DNA of 64,000 bases from Deltaproteobacteria bacterium (GCA_016177765.1 JACOUP010000008.1:191021-255020), one strand, 5' to 3'; shown: positions 16,056 through 25,674, counted from the first letter of the stretch. Notes: generated by a model from the sequence alone, not told the origin. Translations and numbers: made by a program.

Positions 16056-18710
16056 TTAAGGACGGCGGGGCAATCCGTTCACCGAGGCATAGAAGTGGGA
16101 GATCCAGATCTGTCGTTGGAGTTCGGCCGCCTCCGGATCGAACGCGAGGGTCGGTTGTCCGTCGGGCCCGATAACAACCTTTTCAGGGGTATCGGTTGTG
16201 CGGTATTCCACCGTGGGGATCGGTGAATTTCTTTTTGAAAGATGAAAACCATCTCCCAGACCCTGCCTTCCGGCCCGGGCTGTGACGTAATTATCCAGAT
16301 TAATCTCCCCGACATGACGCGGCCAGAGGCTCCGATAACGCTCAGCAATCCTCACAAAATGGTCCGCCTCCGTCTCTCCCGGCTGCCGATTCCAGAAAGG
16401 GCTCGCCACTTCATCCCATGCCGCAGAGGTCCTCTCCGCCGGCGTCAGTTCCGGGGCGGCCTCCCTCTTTTGCGGGGGGGCGATATACATCCTCCTTTGA
16501 GGGGCCGGCGGAAACGCCTCGACAAGAAACGGCCGATCTTCTCCATAGGCCCGGAGGATACGGATCGCCGGGTCAAACGACTCGTCCGTCCGGATCCCGT
16601 CACGGGTCACGAGCGGCATCCCGGCATGGGTCTGCAAGGCGACACAATCGCCGCGCGAATTGCCGTACGCCCCGGACTCGGCCAGCGCCCGATAGGTCAC
16701 CCGGAGGAAATCGTCATAGACACCCCCGGCCCGAAGGCCATGGTAGATCACCTCGATCGCCCAATTCAGCTCCCAGGTCAGATCAACCCCCAACTCCACC
16801 CCATCCCGTCTCGCCACAAGACGGGTATAAGGGGCCCGATCGACAAGCGGTCTCGGATCGACGCCGGTTTCCATCCCATGCCGGAATGACCGATACGCCT
16901 CTTCAAAGGAATCAAAACGGCCGGTAAAATAATCAGGGTCCACACCGTTACCGTAACGGAAGGTTTCGAGATGAACCCGGCTCCTTTGATACGACCAGAT
17001 ATGGAGGGCCCCATTCCGTTCCTTGAAGAATCCGAATTCCTGTCTTTGACCGCTCCGGATCGCCTCCCTCACCTCTTCCACAGGGATCCCCAATTCCGAG
17101 GCCAACGCCTCGCGGGCATGGCGAAGATTCAACTTGAGCCTCTTAAAAACGGTGACCGCGGCATCCTCCACCGCTCCTCGCTCGACCGGTTCTATCCCCT
17201 CCATCAATCGTCCGTTTCGGTAGACCAGGATCGCCAGGTCTCCCGAGGCCTGGGAAAAATGGATCCGGAACCGGTCGCCGCGCAGTTCAAAATCGAGAAC
17301 GACGTTTGGAAAAACCTTCACCTCTCGACCAACCGCTATCGGGAGCGACGGCTGTTTCTCTACAGCCCAGCCTTCGCGGGTCAAGGCCTCCGTCAACGTA
17401 TCCAATACCTCACCGATCCGCATCGGTTCACCCGGATTCAAACGACTCGGCCCCGCCATAATTTCCAGTTCTTCCCCGAGGCGTTGACCGTCGGCAACCG
17501 CACGCGGGTAGTATTCCCCCACAAGCCAACGAAGCCAACGGGCCGCCTCCCCCCGATGGATCGCCTCATCCAGATCCCCTTTCTTGACCTCGACTCCCAT
17601 ATGCCGGAGGACCGCCGGCAGGAGTTCCCGATAGCGAAAACCGGAGGGATCGCTGGCCAACCCCAGAAGTTCTTCACGCCGTGTCACAACCTGTCGTGCC
17701 GTCTCCTGCGACCGGAAATCCCCCTCGATAGACCCACGGCTTCTTTCCGCCGCCCGGTAGGTAAAATGTTCGGGCCAGGGTGATCCACCCAACCCTTCGG
17801 CATCCAGAAAAAGGGCGGTCAGGTAGTAAGGGTCCCCCGCGACTCTTTGAACACCCTCGATACCACTGGCCAACAACCGTTGGGCAACCCGTTCCCCGAC
17901 GATTTCGACATCGGTTCCCCTGACCATGCCACGCCGGAAGAGTCGTCCCGCTGTTTCAAAATCATGCCGACGAAGACCGAAGGCCAAGGCCGAACCTCCC
18001 TGCAACCCGATCAAAACCGCCTTTTCGTAAGAGGGATCGTCCACCCACTCCCCTCGGAGGGTCGTGAGCGCGACTGTATCTACGTAGCTGTTGGCCGCCA
18101 AAAGTCCCATTTGGGCCGTGTAGAGCGCCCGGATCTGACGTGTGGTGGCGGCATCCGGAAAAATGATATCCCCCTGACGTAGGCGGGCCAAAATCCTTTC
18201 GCGACCGACCCCGACACCGATGTTGGCCAGGGCCAGGGCGGCCCCCACCATGACCAGCCGGTCCCATTCTCTTTCCTCTTCGGTCCCCTCACCCGTAACC
18301 AGTCGCACCCCGGAACGGGCGCTCTGCCAGCCGATACCGGCGAGACCGGCATACGCAACCCGGCGGAAGGCAATGGGGGTGGCAAAAGGGGCGGTAAATC
18401 GACTGGCCCGGCTGAAACCGGCACTCTGAAAATAGGGGTGGGCCCGATAAAGAAGCGCCCCCGTCATCCCATAAGCGGACGCTCCCAGAGAGAGAAGATC
18501 CACCGAGGAAACAAACGTGGACCCATTTTTTTCAACCCTTGGGTGAAGCACCCTTGTGGAAGGAGAGAGGAGAGTGTTTGGAGACTCTTCAGCCCCTGAA
18601 TAAGTGGGAACGGAAGGAGGCTCGGGCAGGGCCGAGCCGGATCCCGGGGCCAAAAACCACTGGCCTACCGGATCGGAAGGACCCGCATCAACCTCTCGAG
18701 GGGAAGCCAT
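16056..18710 (-). CDS. Large accessory protein, RGDC-motif family, paralogue A (884 aa)
   Basis: I do not recognise the family. It shares full-length similarity with the proteins at 20086..22725 and 25816..28503. The shared layout is a short leader with WFL then a Pro-rich PEPxxxPxY stretch (residues 17-45), several moderately hydrophobic helices (about 68-250) with FPDAATTRQI near 184, a central mixed region, then GAYGNSRGDCVALQTH (680-695), EAFPPAPQRRMYIAPP (731-746), RHVGEINLDNYVTARA (798-813), and a terminal block ending DPEAAELQRQIW. The invariant Cys689 and His695 are reminiscent of transglutaminase-like or papain-like active sites (RGDC), but that is speculation. No signal peptide and no ribosome-binding site; the shared promoter element ends about 13 nt from the ATG. 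Residues 51-59 are encoded by the scattered GGGTG repeat. Confidence 0.8.
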   Translation of the reverse strand: MASPREVDAGPSDPVGQWFLAPGSGSALPEPPSVPTYSGAEESPNTLLSPSTRVLHPRVEKNGSTFVSSVDLLSLGASAYGMTGALLYRAHPYFQSAGFSRASRFTAPFATPIAFRRVAYAGLAGIGWQSARSGVRLVTGEGTEEEREWDRLVMVGAALALANIGVGVGRERILARLRQGDIIFPDAATTRQIRALYTAQMGLLAANSYVDTVALTTLRGEWVDDPSYEKAVLIGLQGGSALAFGLRRHDFETAGRLFRRGMVRGTDVEIVGERVAQRLLASGIEGVQRVAGDPYYLTALFLDAEGLGGSPWPEHFTYRAAERSRGSIEGDFRSQETARQVVTRREELLGLASDPSGFRYRELLPAVLRHMGVEVKKGDLDEAIHRGEAARWLRWLVGEYYPRAVADGQRLGEELEIMAGPSRLNPGEPMRIGEVLDTLTEALTREGWAVEKQPSLPIAVGREVKVFPNVVLDFELRGDRFRIHFSQASGDLAILVYRNGRLMEGIEPVERGAVEDAAVTVFKRLKLNLRHAREALASELGIPVEEVREAIRSGQRQEFGFFKERNGALHIWSYQRSRVHLETFRYGNGVDPDYFTGRFDSFEEAYRSFRHGMETGVDPRPLVDRAPYTRLVARRDGVELGVDLTWELNWAIEVIYHGLRAGGVYDDFLRVTYRALAESGAYGNSRGDCVALQTHAGMPLVTRDGIRTDESFDPAIRILRAYGEDRPFLVEAFPPAPQRRMYIAPPQKREAAPELTPAERTSAAWDEVASPFWNRQPGETEADHFVRIAERYRSLWPRHVGEINLDNYVTARAGRQGLGDGFHLSKRNSPIPTVEYRTTDTPEKVVIGPDGQPTLAFDPEAAELQRQIWISHFYASVNGLPRRP
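18535..18556. repeat. GGGTG/CACCC in-frame repeat within paralogue A (frame 2)
   Basis: ACCCTTGGGTGAAGCACCC plus flanks. In the coding strand it is read as RVLHPRV, not as the KGGSP frame used in most other copies. Confidence 0.75.
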
Positions 18711-18723
18711 AGGCCGAACCGGT

Positions 18724-18747
18724 ATCGCGGTCCCCTCAAAAAGGTTG
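18724..18747 (-). promoter_or_regulatory. ECF-like promoter element (CAAC-N16-CGAT) for paralogue A
   Basis: Minus strand: CAAC 18747..18744, CGAT 18727..18724, 16 nt apart; contexts CGCAACCTTT and CGCGATAC. The ATG follows 13 nt after CGAT. Confidence 0.6.
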
Positions 18748-18765
18748 CGGGATTAGGCATCCGTC

Positions 18766-18794
18766 TTGACATACCGTTATTAAAATATTATCCT
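18766..18794 (+). promoter_or_regulatory. Sigma-70 promoter for the AAA/DUF4143 gene, probably leaderless
   Basis: TTGACA (18766..18771), a 17-nt spacer, TATCCT (18789..18794). The expected start site (~18801) is about 2 nt before the ATG at 18803, and there is no ribosome-binding site. Confidence 0.6.
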
Positions 18795-18802
18795 CATCTC
18801 TG

Positions 18803-20131
18803 ATGAGGTTTTTTATAAATCAAAAAGAGTCTAATAATATTAATATATTAGATGGCGATATTTCTGTCGCTGAGGCCTCTTCAATCTGGGGGAAAGAGGA
18901 TCTATTCAAAAAATCATCAGTTGACTTGAGGATCTTCAAAACCCCTTTCGGATCGATCTCGCTCCTTTATGGCCCCCGACAGATAGGAAAGACCTCCTCA
19001 CTCAAGCTCTTTCTCTCGCAACTGGAGGATTCTCAAACGATTCTCTTTACCGACTGTTCCGCCATCCTGAACAAGACCGACCTCTACCAGCACCTCTTCG
19101 GTCTCATCGCCGGAAAGACAACGATCGTCCTTGACGAGGTTCAGGAGGTGGAGGGGTGGCATCTTGCCCTCAGATCCCTTCACTCCGAGGGACGACTCAA
19201 AGAATGCCGGATCTGGTGCACCGGGAGCGAGGCAAGGTATTTGATCGAAAGTGGAGAGCGCCTTCCGGGAAGGCGTGGCGAAGGGAAAACCGTCTTTGCA
19301 CGCCCCTGGAGTTTCCGGGAATTCATGGATTTTTTTCACCGGGATGAAACCATCCCCTACCGGAAGATCAACTTCCAACATATCAACCAGCGGTGGCTGG
19401 GCGAGCAGAGGGTGGACTGGTCTCCCTTTTGGCAAAGCTACTGCCTGACAGGGGGGGTCCCGAAAGCGGTCGGCACCTTTCACAAGAACGGGAATCTCCC
19501 GGACACCCTTTGGAGAGTCTATGTCGATTGGATACTGGGGAGTTGGTCAAAGATGCGAACACCGGAGAGGAGTCTCTCCTCGCTTGCCCGGAGACTCTGC
19601 GAAACTTTAAACAGCCGCGTCGGCTACGAATCACTGAAGAAAGGGACCGATATCCAAAGCGCCAATACGATCAAGACCCTCCTCAACATCCAGGAAGACC
19701 ATTTTTCGATCCGCGTTCTCCCCCGATACGATCTGCAAAGGGGTAAATTTCTCCCCTCAAAGTTAAAGAAGATCTATCCGCTGGACCCCTTCATGGCTCG
19801 CGTCTTTGCCGCCATCGGCTGGAATCTGAGACGCCTGTACGACGAATCGCTCCCCCCTTTAAGACTGGACGAATGCGCCTTTTTGACCCAGATGACCCGC
19901 TGGATTGACCCTCCCGAAGTAAGCTACCTCTACAGCGAAAAGAGCCAGTCCGAGGTCGATTTCTATTTTGAGGAATGCGGTTTTGAGCTTAAATCAGCGG
20001 GAGACCCGACCGCCAAACAACGGGAGATTCTTAAACTTTGCCCTCACGCGTTTGTCCTCACAAAGGAGAAGATTCCTCTGATGGCCTACCTGATCGGTGA
20101 AGAAAGAGGCCAGCCGTTGGCGGAGGCATGA
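18803..20131 (+). CDS. AAA+ ATPase with DUF4143-type C-terminal domain
   Basis: A 442-aa member of the AAA_14/DUF4143 family. Walker A is GPRQIGKTS (57-65), Walker B is TTIVLDEVQEV (~110-120), and a sensor-like TGSEARYL follows. The C-terminal half carries SEVDFYFEECGFELKSAG (Glu-Val-Asp, then Glu-x-Lys), the restriction-endonuclease-like pattern common in DUF4143 proteins. Members are widespread, often mobile, and functionally unclear (proposed toxin-antitoxin-like or DNA-related roles). The first ~60 bp are AT-rich compared with everything around. It lies in opposite orientation between paralogues A and B and overlaps the 3' end of B by 46 bp, as if it had landed in the cluster. Confidence 0.9.
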   Translation: MRFFINQKESNNINILDGDISVAEASSIWGKEDLFKKSSVDLRIFKTPFGSISLLYGPRQIGKTSSLKLFLSQLEDSQTILFTDCSAILNKTDLYQHLFGLIAGKTTIVLDEVQEVEGWHLALRSLHSEGRLKECRIWCTGSEARYLIESGERLPGRRGEGKTVFARPWSFREFMDFFHRDETIPYRKINFQHINQRWLGEQRVDWSPFWQSYCLTGGVPKAVGTFHKNGNLPDTLWRVYVDWILGSWSKMRTPERSLSSLARRLCETLNSRVGYESLKKGTDIQSANTIKTLLNIQEDHFSIRVLPRYDLQRGKFLPSKLKKIYPLDPFMARVFAAIGWNLRRLYDESLPPLRLDECAFLTQMTRWIDPPEVSYLYSEKSQSEVDFYFEECGFELKSAGDPTAKQREILKLCPHAFVLTKEKIPLMAYLIGEERGQPLAEA

Positions 20132-22725
20132 AAGAGGGAGGCCCAGACCCTTCTCTGGAAATTGACCCCCTCCGGGTCGATCGCCAGATACCTGTTGCCA
20201 TCGGGACCTTTCGTCATCCTCTCCGGTGTATTGGGGACACGGAATTCAACTGTCGGCGGAGGCCTGAGCCCGTTGGTAATATGCAAGAGGTCGCTTAACT
20301 CGGCTGTGTGAGGGCCTTCCACTCCCCGGGCCAACCGGCTCTTGGCCCGGGCCTTGATCAGATTATCCAGATTGATCGCCCCGAAGTGGCGCGGCCAGAG
20401 GACTTCGACCCTGCGGGCGATCCTGACGAAATACGCCTCGTCCGTCTCCCCAGGTTTAGGGTCCCACCGAGGCGACATGATCTCACCAAGCGCCTTCCCT
20501 TCATAAACAGAAAGGGGGAGTTGCGACTGTTCCGGAGAAGGCACCCGCGGATGGGCGATATACCTCCGCCGTTGGGGAGCGGGGGGGAAGGCGGCGACCA
20601 GAGGGTCCCAATTTTCTAAAAACCTTCTCACCACCCGGACCGCCGGGACAAACGATTCTTCCGTATCCAAACCATCCTCCGTACGCGGCGTAAAGGAGTG
20701 ATGCGCCTGGGCCGCGGTGCAATCCCCACGGCTGGTCCCGTAGGCCCCCGCCCGTGAAAGGGCTTCGACACTGTCTCTCACGATCGCGTCATAAAGAGGG
20801 CCCGGTTTGATGTCATGATAGATCAGCTCAATCGCCCAAAGGGTCTCCCAGGTAAAATCGATCGTGACCGCCGCATCCCCCTCCTGAATGACAATCCCGT
20901 CATACCTCAGATCGGTTTGGAGATTCCTCGGCTCCGTCTCCATCGATTGCCGGAGGGCGTAATAGGCCTCCTCAAAGGTGTCGTATTCCCCCCGGAAATA
21001 AGGGTCTCCCGCATCTTGCAGGGGACTCAAGAAAATGCGTCCTTTCGATTCCCCTTCCTTCACAAAATGCCAGGGATGAAAACTGTTGTTTAAGTCACGG
21101 AGGCTTCCTTCCAGACTGACCCGGCCGCTCCCCATCGCCGACTCCACCTCTTCCGGTTTCACCCTTAAATAGTCGGCCAGTTCCTCAATCGCATGCCTCC
21201 GATTGGTCTCAAAGCGTTGCCAGACAACCTCCCTGGCGTTATCGACCTCCCCCCCCTGCAAGACATCAATATCCAACAATCTCCTTTCCCCCCGATTCAT
21301 TTCATAGACAAGGAGCAAGGGGTCTCCCGTTCCCTGATGGACGATGACACGGAAATCCCTTCCATTCACGGGAAAATGGTAGTCGGCGGTGACGTAAACC
21401 TTGACCCCCTTCCCTACCGGAACCGGTCCGGTTTCTTTCAGCCGGATCGTTCTTCCCTCCCTCTCCAGTCCCTTCGCAACAATGGACAGGAGTTCATCCA
21501 TCTCCATGGTGGTCCCCGGATGGAGAACGCTCGGTCCCGGCATCGCCTCCACCTCCAGGCCGGATCGCTGGTTCAAGCCAACGACACGCGACGAATAGTA
21601 GCTCTCCGTCAGCCATCTGAGCCAGCGTCCCGCCTCCCAGCGTTGGGCCGCCGCCTGAAAGTCCTGTGTCGTCACCTCCCGTCCCATCGACCTTAAAACC
21701 GCCTGCAGGGTCTCCTCCGGTGGAAAACTGCGCGGGTCGTTCAAGACACCCAGCAGAGGACGCCCATCCGGTCCGGTCCCGTTCATGATCTCTTGCGCAA
21801 CGAGTTGCGAGGCAAAATCTCCTTCGCTCTTGCCACGGCTGTTCTCCGCGGCACGCCAGGTGTAATGCTCCGGCAACCCCTCGGCATGAAGGAAAAGGGC
21901 CGTCAGCCAAAATGGATCGCTCGCCAGATCCTGGGCGGTCACCCCGTCGACCACAACCCCGCTTCTGATAATCCTCTCCGCAACCGCTTTACCGACCGCC
22001 TCGACATGACGATTATCCAGCCGTCGGGCCCAGAGTTTCACCTGCTCCAGATCGCGCCGCCCGACGCCAAAGAGGAGTGTAGCTCCCCCCTGGAGACCCA
22101 GCATCAAGGCGGTCTCCAGCGATGCCTCCTCACGCCATCTTTCATGAAGATGGGTCGCGGTCACGGCATCCAGGGCAAGATTCGCCCCGATGGTTCCCGC
22201 CTGGGTATAGGCAAGCGTCTTGATCTGACGGACTGTTGCCGCCTCGGGGAAAAGAACCCCTCTCTTCGCCATCCCAGTCAGGATTCTCTCTCTCCCGATC
22301 CCGACCCCGACATTCATCGCCGCTGTCCCCATCGTCGCCAACAAAAGCCAATTGAGAACCGGGTCTGGCCCCCCTTCTTCAAAGATCAATTCTTCAGCCG
22401 CCCGTCCGGTTTGCCAGAGGAGCCCAGAGATCCCGATCCATCCGGCGTTTCGGAAGGCACGATAGTCCGCGTAGGGACGAAACCGGTGATACCCGGCCCC
22501 CAGCACACTGTAACCAACCGCCCCGGTGGCAATCAGGTCGACGGCCCTGATACCGGCCGGTTCCTTTTTGACGACAACTGACGGCTTTGCAGGAGGGAAC
22601 GATTCGTAGCCGGGGTAAGGGGGGACCGGGGCTGGTTCCGGAAATTCCGGTTTGGGGAGGGAATCCGCATGCGCCTCTCCCAAAAACCACCGACTGACAC
22701 GATCTAAAACGACAGGGGGGGTCAT
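20086..22725 (-). CDS. Large accessory protein, RGDC-motif family, paralogue B (879 aa)
   Basis: Full-length paralogue of A and C. It starts MTPPVVLDRVSRWFLGEAH, then the Pro-rich stretch PKPEFPEPAPVPPYPGYES. Hydrophobic helices span roughly residues 60-80, 95-115, 125-150, 185-200 and 215-235. The signature motifs are FPEAATVRQIK, GAYGTSRGDCTAAQAH, FPPAPQRRRYIAHP, RHFGAINLDNLIKARA and DPEGVNFQRRVW. Relative to A it carries a few small insertions near the C-terminus. No signal peptide. There is no ribosome-binding site; its CAAC-N16-CGAT element overlaps the 3' end of the 969-aa gene upstream, so it has its own promoter. Its function is not known; the Cys-His motif may be catalytic, by analogy only. 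Confidence 0.8.
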   Translation of the reverse strand: MTPPVVLDRVSRWFLGEAHADSLPKPEFPEPAPVPPYPGYESFPPAKPSVVVKKEPAGIRAVDLIATGAVGYSVLGAGYHRFRPYADYRAFRNAGWIGISGLLWQTGRAAEELIFEEGGPDPVLNWLLLATMGTAAMNVGVGIGRERILTGMAKRGVLFPEAATVRQIKTLAYTQAGTIGANLALDAVTATHLHERWREEASLETALMLGLQGGATLLFGVGRRDLEQVKLWARRLDNRHVEAVGKAVAERIIRSGVVVDGVTAQDLASDPFWLTALFLHAEGLPEHYTWRAAENSRGKSEGDFASQLVAQEIMNGTGPDGRPLLGVLNDPRSFPPEETLQAVLRSMGREVTTQDFQAAAQRWEAGRWLRWLTESYYSSRVVGLNQRSGLEVEAMPGPSVLHPGTTMEMDELLSIVAKGLEREGRTIRLKETGPVPVGKGVKVYVTADYHFPVNGRDFRVIVHQGTGDPLLLVYEMNRGERRLLDIDVLQGGEVDNAREVVWQRFETNRRHAIEELADYLRVKPEEVESAMGSGRVSLEGSLRDLNNSFHPWHFVKEGESKGRIFLSPLQDAGDPYFRGEYDTFEEAYYALRQSMETEPRNLQTDLRYDGIVIQEGDAAVTIDFTWETLWAIELIYHDIKPGPLYDAIVRDSVEALSRAGAYGTSRGDCTAAQAHHSFTPRTEDGLDTEESFVPAVRVVRRFLENWDPLVAAFPPAPQRRRYIAHPRVPSPEQSQLPLSVYEGKALGEIMSPRWDPKPGETDEAYFVRIARRVEVLWPRHFGAINLDNLIKARAKSRLARGVEGPHTAELSDLLHITNGLRPPPTVEFRVPNTPERMTKGPDGNRYLAIDPEGVNFQRRVWASLFHASANGWPLSSPIR

Positions 22726-22737
22726 ACGGGGTCGCTT

Positions 22738-22761
22738 ATCGCCGTCTCCTTTGGAAAGTTG
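22738..22761 (-). promoter_or_regulatory. ECF-like promoter element (CAAC-N16-CGAT) for paralogue B
   Basis: Minus strand: CAAC 22761..22758, CGAT 22741..22738, 16 nt apart; contexts ACACAACTTT and GGCGATAA. The ATG begins 12 nt after CGAT. Confidence 0.6.
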
Positions 22762-22764
22762 TGT

Positions 22765-25674
22765 CTATTTCCCCGTCTCCGGGATGGCGAGCCCATGAAC
22801 GATATTGGACAGCGCCAGATAACGGTTCAAAAGCAGAAAGAGTCTTTTGTCCACCTGGTCCGATCTCGCTTCAACGAGCACCAACTGCGGCCTCATCAAA
22901 CTGGAATACGCCTCCGGGACCGTCTTGAAACCGGCCTTTTCGGCATCGGGCAACAACGCCTTCTCGACCAATGCAAAATCGTGCCGGATACGCTCGACAA
23001 AGGCCCGCGCCTCTCTGACGCGGGGGTGCCCTTCCCTCAATCTCCAGCTCCCTGTCGGGGTTTTTTCAACAGCCTCCAGACGGGTCAGGACCTCTTCCGG
23101 AATACCGGTATCTGTCAAGGGAACGGAAGTCGAGACCCCCATTTTTTCAAATTCGAGGACAACCCAGGCGGTCAACGTCACCTCTTCCCAGCGACCGAGC
23201 GATTTTACGACACGATTGGCCTCCATCGAGTCAATTGCGTAAGGCCTGATCTCCTCCAACCGCTCCATCAACCAAAGGCCGTTGTTCGCCCCCTCGGGGG
23301 AATTGAGGAGAAACCAGGTGGCGAACTCCTCCTGCAACAGCTCTTCGGGTGAGAGCGGTTTTCCACCAAAAATCTCCTGATCATAAATGCCGGGGGTCGC
23401 CGCCGATTCAGTGATGCCGCTATACAACGCCACAAGGGGAGCCAGTCTTGGAACCACCTCCCCCGTGTAGCGATCGATCCAGTCCCCCAGGGAACCGGTT
23501 TCGATCCCTTCTCTGGCGGCAAACGTCACCAGGGCACGGAGGTGGGTCAAAAAGAGGGCCCCCTGATCCGGCCCTTCCTCAAAAACCTGCCCGCTTCCCT
23601 GACTGATCGCCAGGGGTCTTTCCACCTGCCTCCGGAAGGCCTGATACCCGGCTTCCTCCTGGGAAGAAGCTTCTCTTTGCTCCAGGAGACCGGCGGCATC
23701 CTCCTCAAGATTGAGGCCAATCCGGATGATCTGATCCGTCACCGAACGGTGGACCGCCGACCGCGACCTTTTTTTAAAATCCTCCGAAAGATTTTCGAGA
23801 CTCTCTTCCAACGGTTCCGAAGGACCGAGTCCGGCCAGGAAAAGGGCGGAATGGGCGAATAGGTTCCCCCTTTCGCCGCCGGGGACCAAAAAGATTTCGT
23901 AATCTTTCTCCGCACGACGGGGATCGGTCAGACTCCAACCGATCGGAGAGGGGACAAAAAACTGGCCGCGCGGCAACGATTCCCCTCCGGAAAACGGATC
24001 AAATTCCTTTTTCCAGGCACTGCCGGCAAAAAGAGGGTAGCGGACACGCCACCCTTGGGTGAAGCACCCTTCGGAAGAGGGATCCTCTCTTAAAACATCC
24101 CGCACGTAGGCCTCAACCGCTTCCACCCAACTGGACCCGGAGGCCCCGATGTTAAAGGGATCCACCCCCCAGGCAGAAATCCCCCCCGGAATCCGGGAGG
24201 AGGCTTGGAACGAGGAGAGGATCATCGCGGCCGCCGCATAGGCAATCGCCTCTTTTTCATGCTGACCTTGCAGGGAGGCGACACCGGTCCGTTCCCCAAC
24301 GGTGATCTTTCTCGAAAGCTCCTCGATCTCCGGCCTGTTCCTTCTCACACCGTCAGCCCATTGCGCCAAGGCATGGATTTCTCCAAAACTCAAGGCGTCC
24401 CATTTCTTCTTTGGGGGGAGCCCTTCTACAGAAACGAGTGGCGGAAAAACCTCCGCAGGGGCGAGCGGGATGCCGGCCTCTTCAAACCTCTCTCGTGGGA
24501 CAATCACCGTTTCGGCAGAAAGGGTCGGCAACCGTCGGACCCAGGCGGCAAACCGGACCTTGTCCTTCACCACCAATTGTCCAAACTTTTTTGTCTCCCC
24601 ACCTACCCTTCTTTCTTCTTCCTGATAATCAAAGATCCGACGGACTTCTCCCACAATATCGGGATGAGGAGCCGCCTCCGGCACCCAGGGGTTTTCCGCC
24701 TTCCAGAGGGAGATCACCCAGGAGCGAAGATCGGAATCGAGCTCGGTAAATAATTTCTCCAATGCCTCCGGTCTGTCCAAAAGGTCGGCTGGGGCGGGGG
24801 GGTCAGGAGAATAGATCGTTGCGCGGTCCGCCAGATCGAGCAGGACCACCTGCACCATTGTCCCGATCCGGAGGAGTGTGTCTTCCAGACGCGCGTATTG
24901 ATAAAGCTCCGGTTTCCCCCGGTGATTAAAAAGACCATCATGCACCGAAGGGATCGCCCGATGGGCAAACCAGAGGATCGGTTTCTGCCAGGACCAAAAG
25001 AGGTGATCGCTCAACCAGGCCTGTTGGGAACGATAGACATGTTCATCGATGGCAGGGGTATAAACTTCCCCGAGGGGGCTTTGTGATTCCCAGGCCGCGT
25101 TGACCAGCAAGGCGGCCCCTTCCACCAGAAAGAGACGACCGACGGTATTCCCCCCATAGCGGCCGACGGCACCGACCCGCGACGCCGCCGCCGCGGGAAG
25201 ACGACGGACAAGCGGGGCCCCGAGAAAACGCCCCGCTCTTGCCAGCACCGATTTTTCACCCCGCGCCAGGAGATCCGCCCCACCGAGCCACCAGACCCCA
25301 CGGTCGGCGACCCAGGCCAGATTGTTCTCCTGATCGATACCGCAAAAATCCTCAATCTGTCCCGGGGCTCCGTAAAAGAGCGCCCCGTAACCGAGCAGTC
25401 GGGAGGTCGGCCCGCTAACCGGGCTCGCGAACCCGTGGCCGATCTTCCGGCCAAAACCGGCGACCCCACTCCAGAGCGATTTCATTTTTTTACCGACGGC
25501 AACAAGGGGTGCTCCACCCAAGGCCGGAGAAATCGCCGCCTGCCGGTAGGAATCCGGGAGAGGTTCAATCGATTGAAGATCGTCACTGCGGAAAAGAGGC
25601 TCTTCCGGCAGGCAGGCTAACACCGGTTCCGGGAAGACCGGTTTCGGGGCAACAGGACCACAATAATCAGCCAT
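22765..25674 (-). CDS. Large accessory protein D (969 aa), related context but divergent sequence
   Basis: I do not recognise it. It lies between paralogues B and C on the same strand, is of similar size, and likewise begins without a signal peptide and with a Pro-rich leader (PKPVFPEPVLACLPEEP, residues 11-27). Weakly hydrophobic segments are at about 93-104, 180-196 and 272-285. It lacks the GAYG..RGDC motif, so it is at best a distant relative. Residues 533-542 (EGCFTQGW) are encoded by the scattered GGGTG repeat, read in a third frame. Unlike A-C, it has a good AGAGGAG ribosome-binding site and a ~110-nt leader behind its promoter element, which lies just past the stop codon of C. Confidence 0.75.
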   Translation of the reverse strand: MADYCGPVAPKPVFPEPVLACLPEEPLFRSDDLQSIEPLPDSYRQAAISPALGGAPLVAVGKKMKSLWSGVAGFGRKIGHGFASPVSGPTSRLLGYGALFYGAPGQIEDFCGIDQENNLAWVADRGVWWLGGADLLARGEKSVLARAGRFLGAPLVRRLPAAAASRVGAVGRYGGNTVGRLFLVEGAALLVNAAWESQSPLGEVYTPAIDEHVYRSQQAWLSDHLFWSWQKPILWFAHRAIPSVHDGLFNHRGKPELYQYARLEDTLLRIGTMVQVVLLDLADRATIYSPDPPAPADLLDRPEALEKLFTELDSDLRSWVISLWKAENPWVPEAAPHPDIVGEVRRIFDYQEEERRVGGETKKFGQLVVKDKVRFAAWVRRLPTLSAETVIVPRERFEEAGIPLAPAEVFPPLVSVEGLPPKKKWDALSFGEIHALAQWADGVRRNRPEIEELSRKITVGERTGVASLQGQHEKEAIAYAAAAMILSSFQASSRIPGGISAWGVDPFNIGASGSSWVEAVEAYVRDVLREDPSSEGCFTQGWRVRYPLFAGSAWKKEFDPFSGGESLPRGQFFVPSPIGWSLTDPRRAEKDYEIFLVPGGERGNLFAHSALFLAGLGPSEPLEESLENLSEDFKKRSRSAVHRSVTDQIIRIGLNLEEDAAGLLEQREASSQEEAGYQAFRRQVERPLAISQGSGQVFEEGPDQGALFLTHLRALVTFAAREGIETGSLGDWIDRYTGEVVPRLAPLVALYSGITESAATPGIYDQEIFGGKPLSPEELLQEEFATWFLLNSPEGANNGLWLMERLEEIRPYAIDSMEANRVVKSLGRWEEVTLTAWVVLEFEKMGVSTSVPLTDTGIPEEVLTRLEAVEKTPTGSWRLREGHPRVREARAFVERIRHDFALVEKALLPDAEKAGFKTVPEAYSSLMRPQLVLVEARSDQVDKRLFLLLNRYLALSNIVHGLAIPETGK
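24051..24072. repeat. GGGTG/CACCC in-frame repeat within protein D (frame 3)
   Basis: Same 22-bp sequence as at 18535 apart from the last base, but read as GCFTQGW in the coding frame. Confidence 0.75.
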
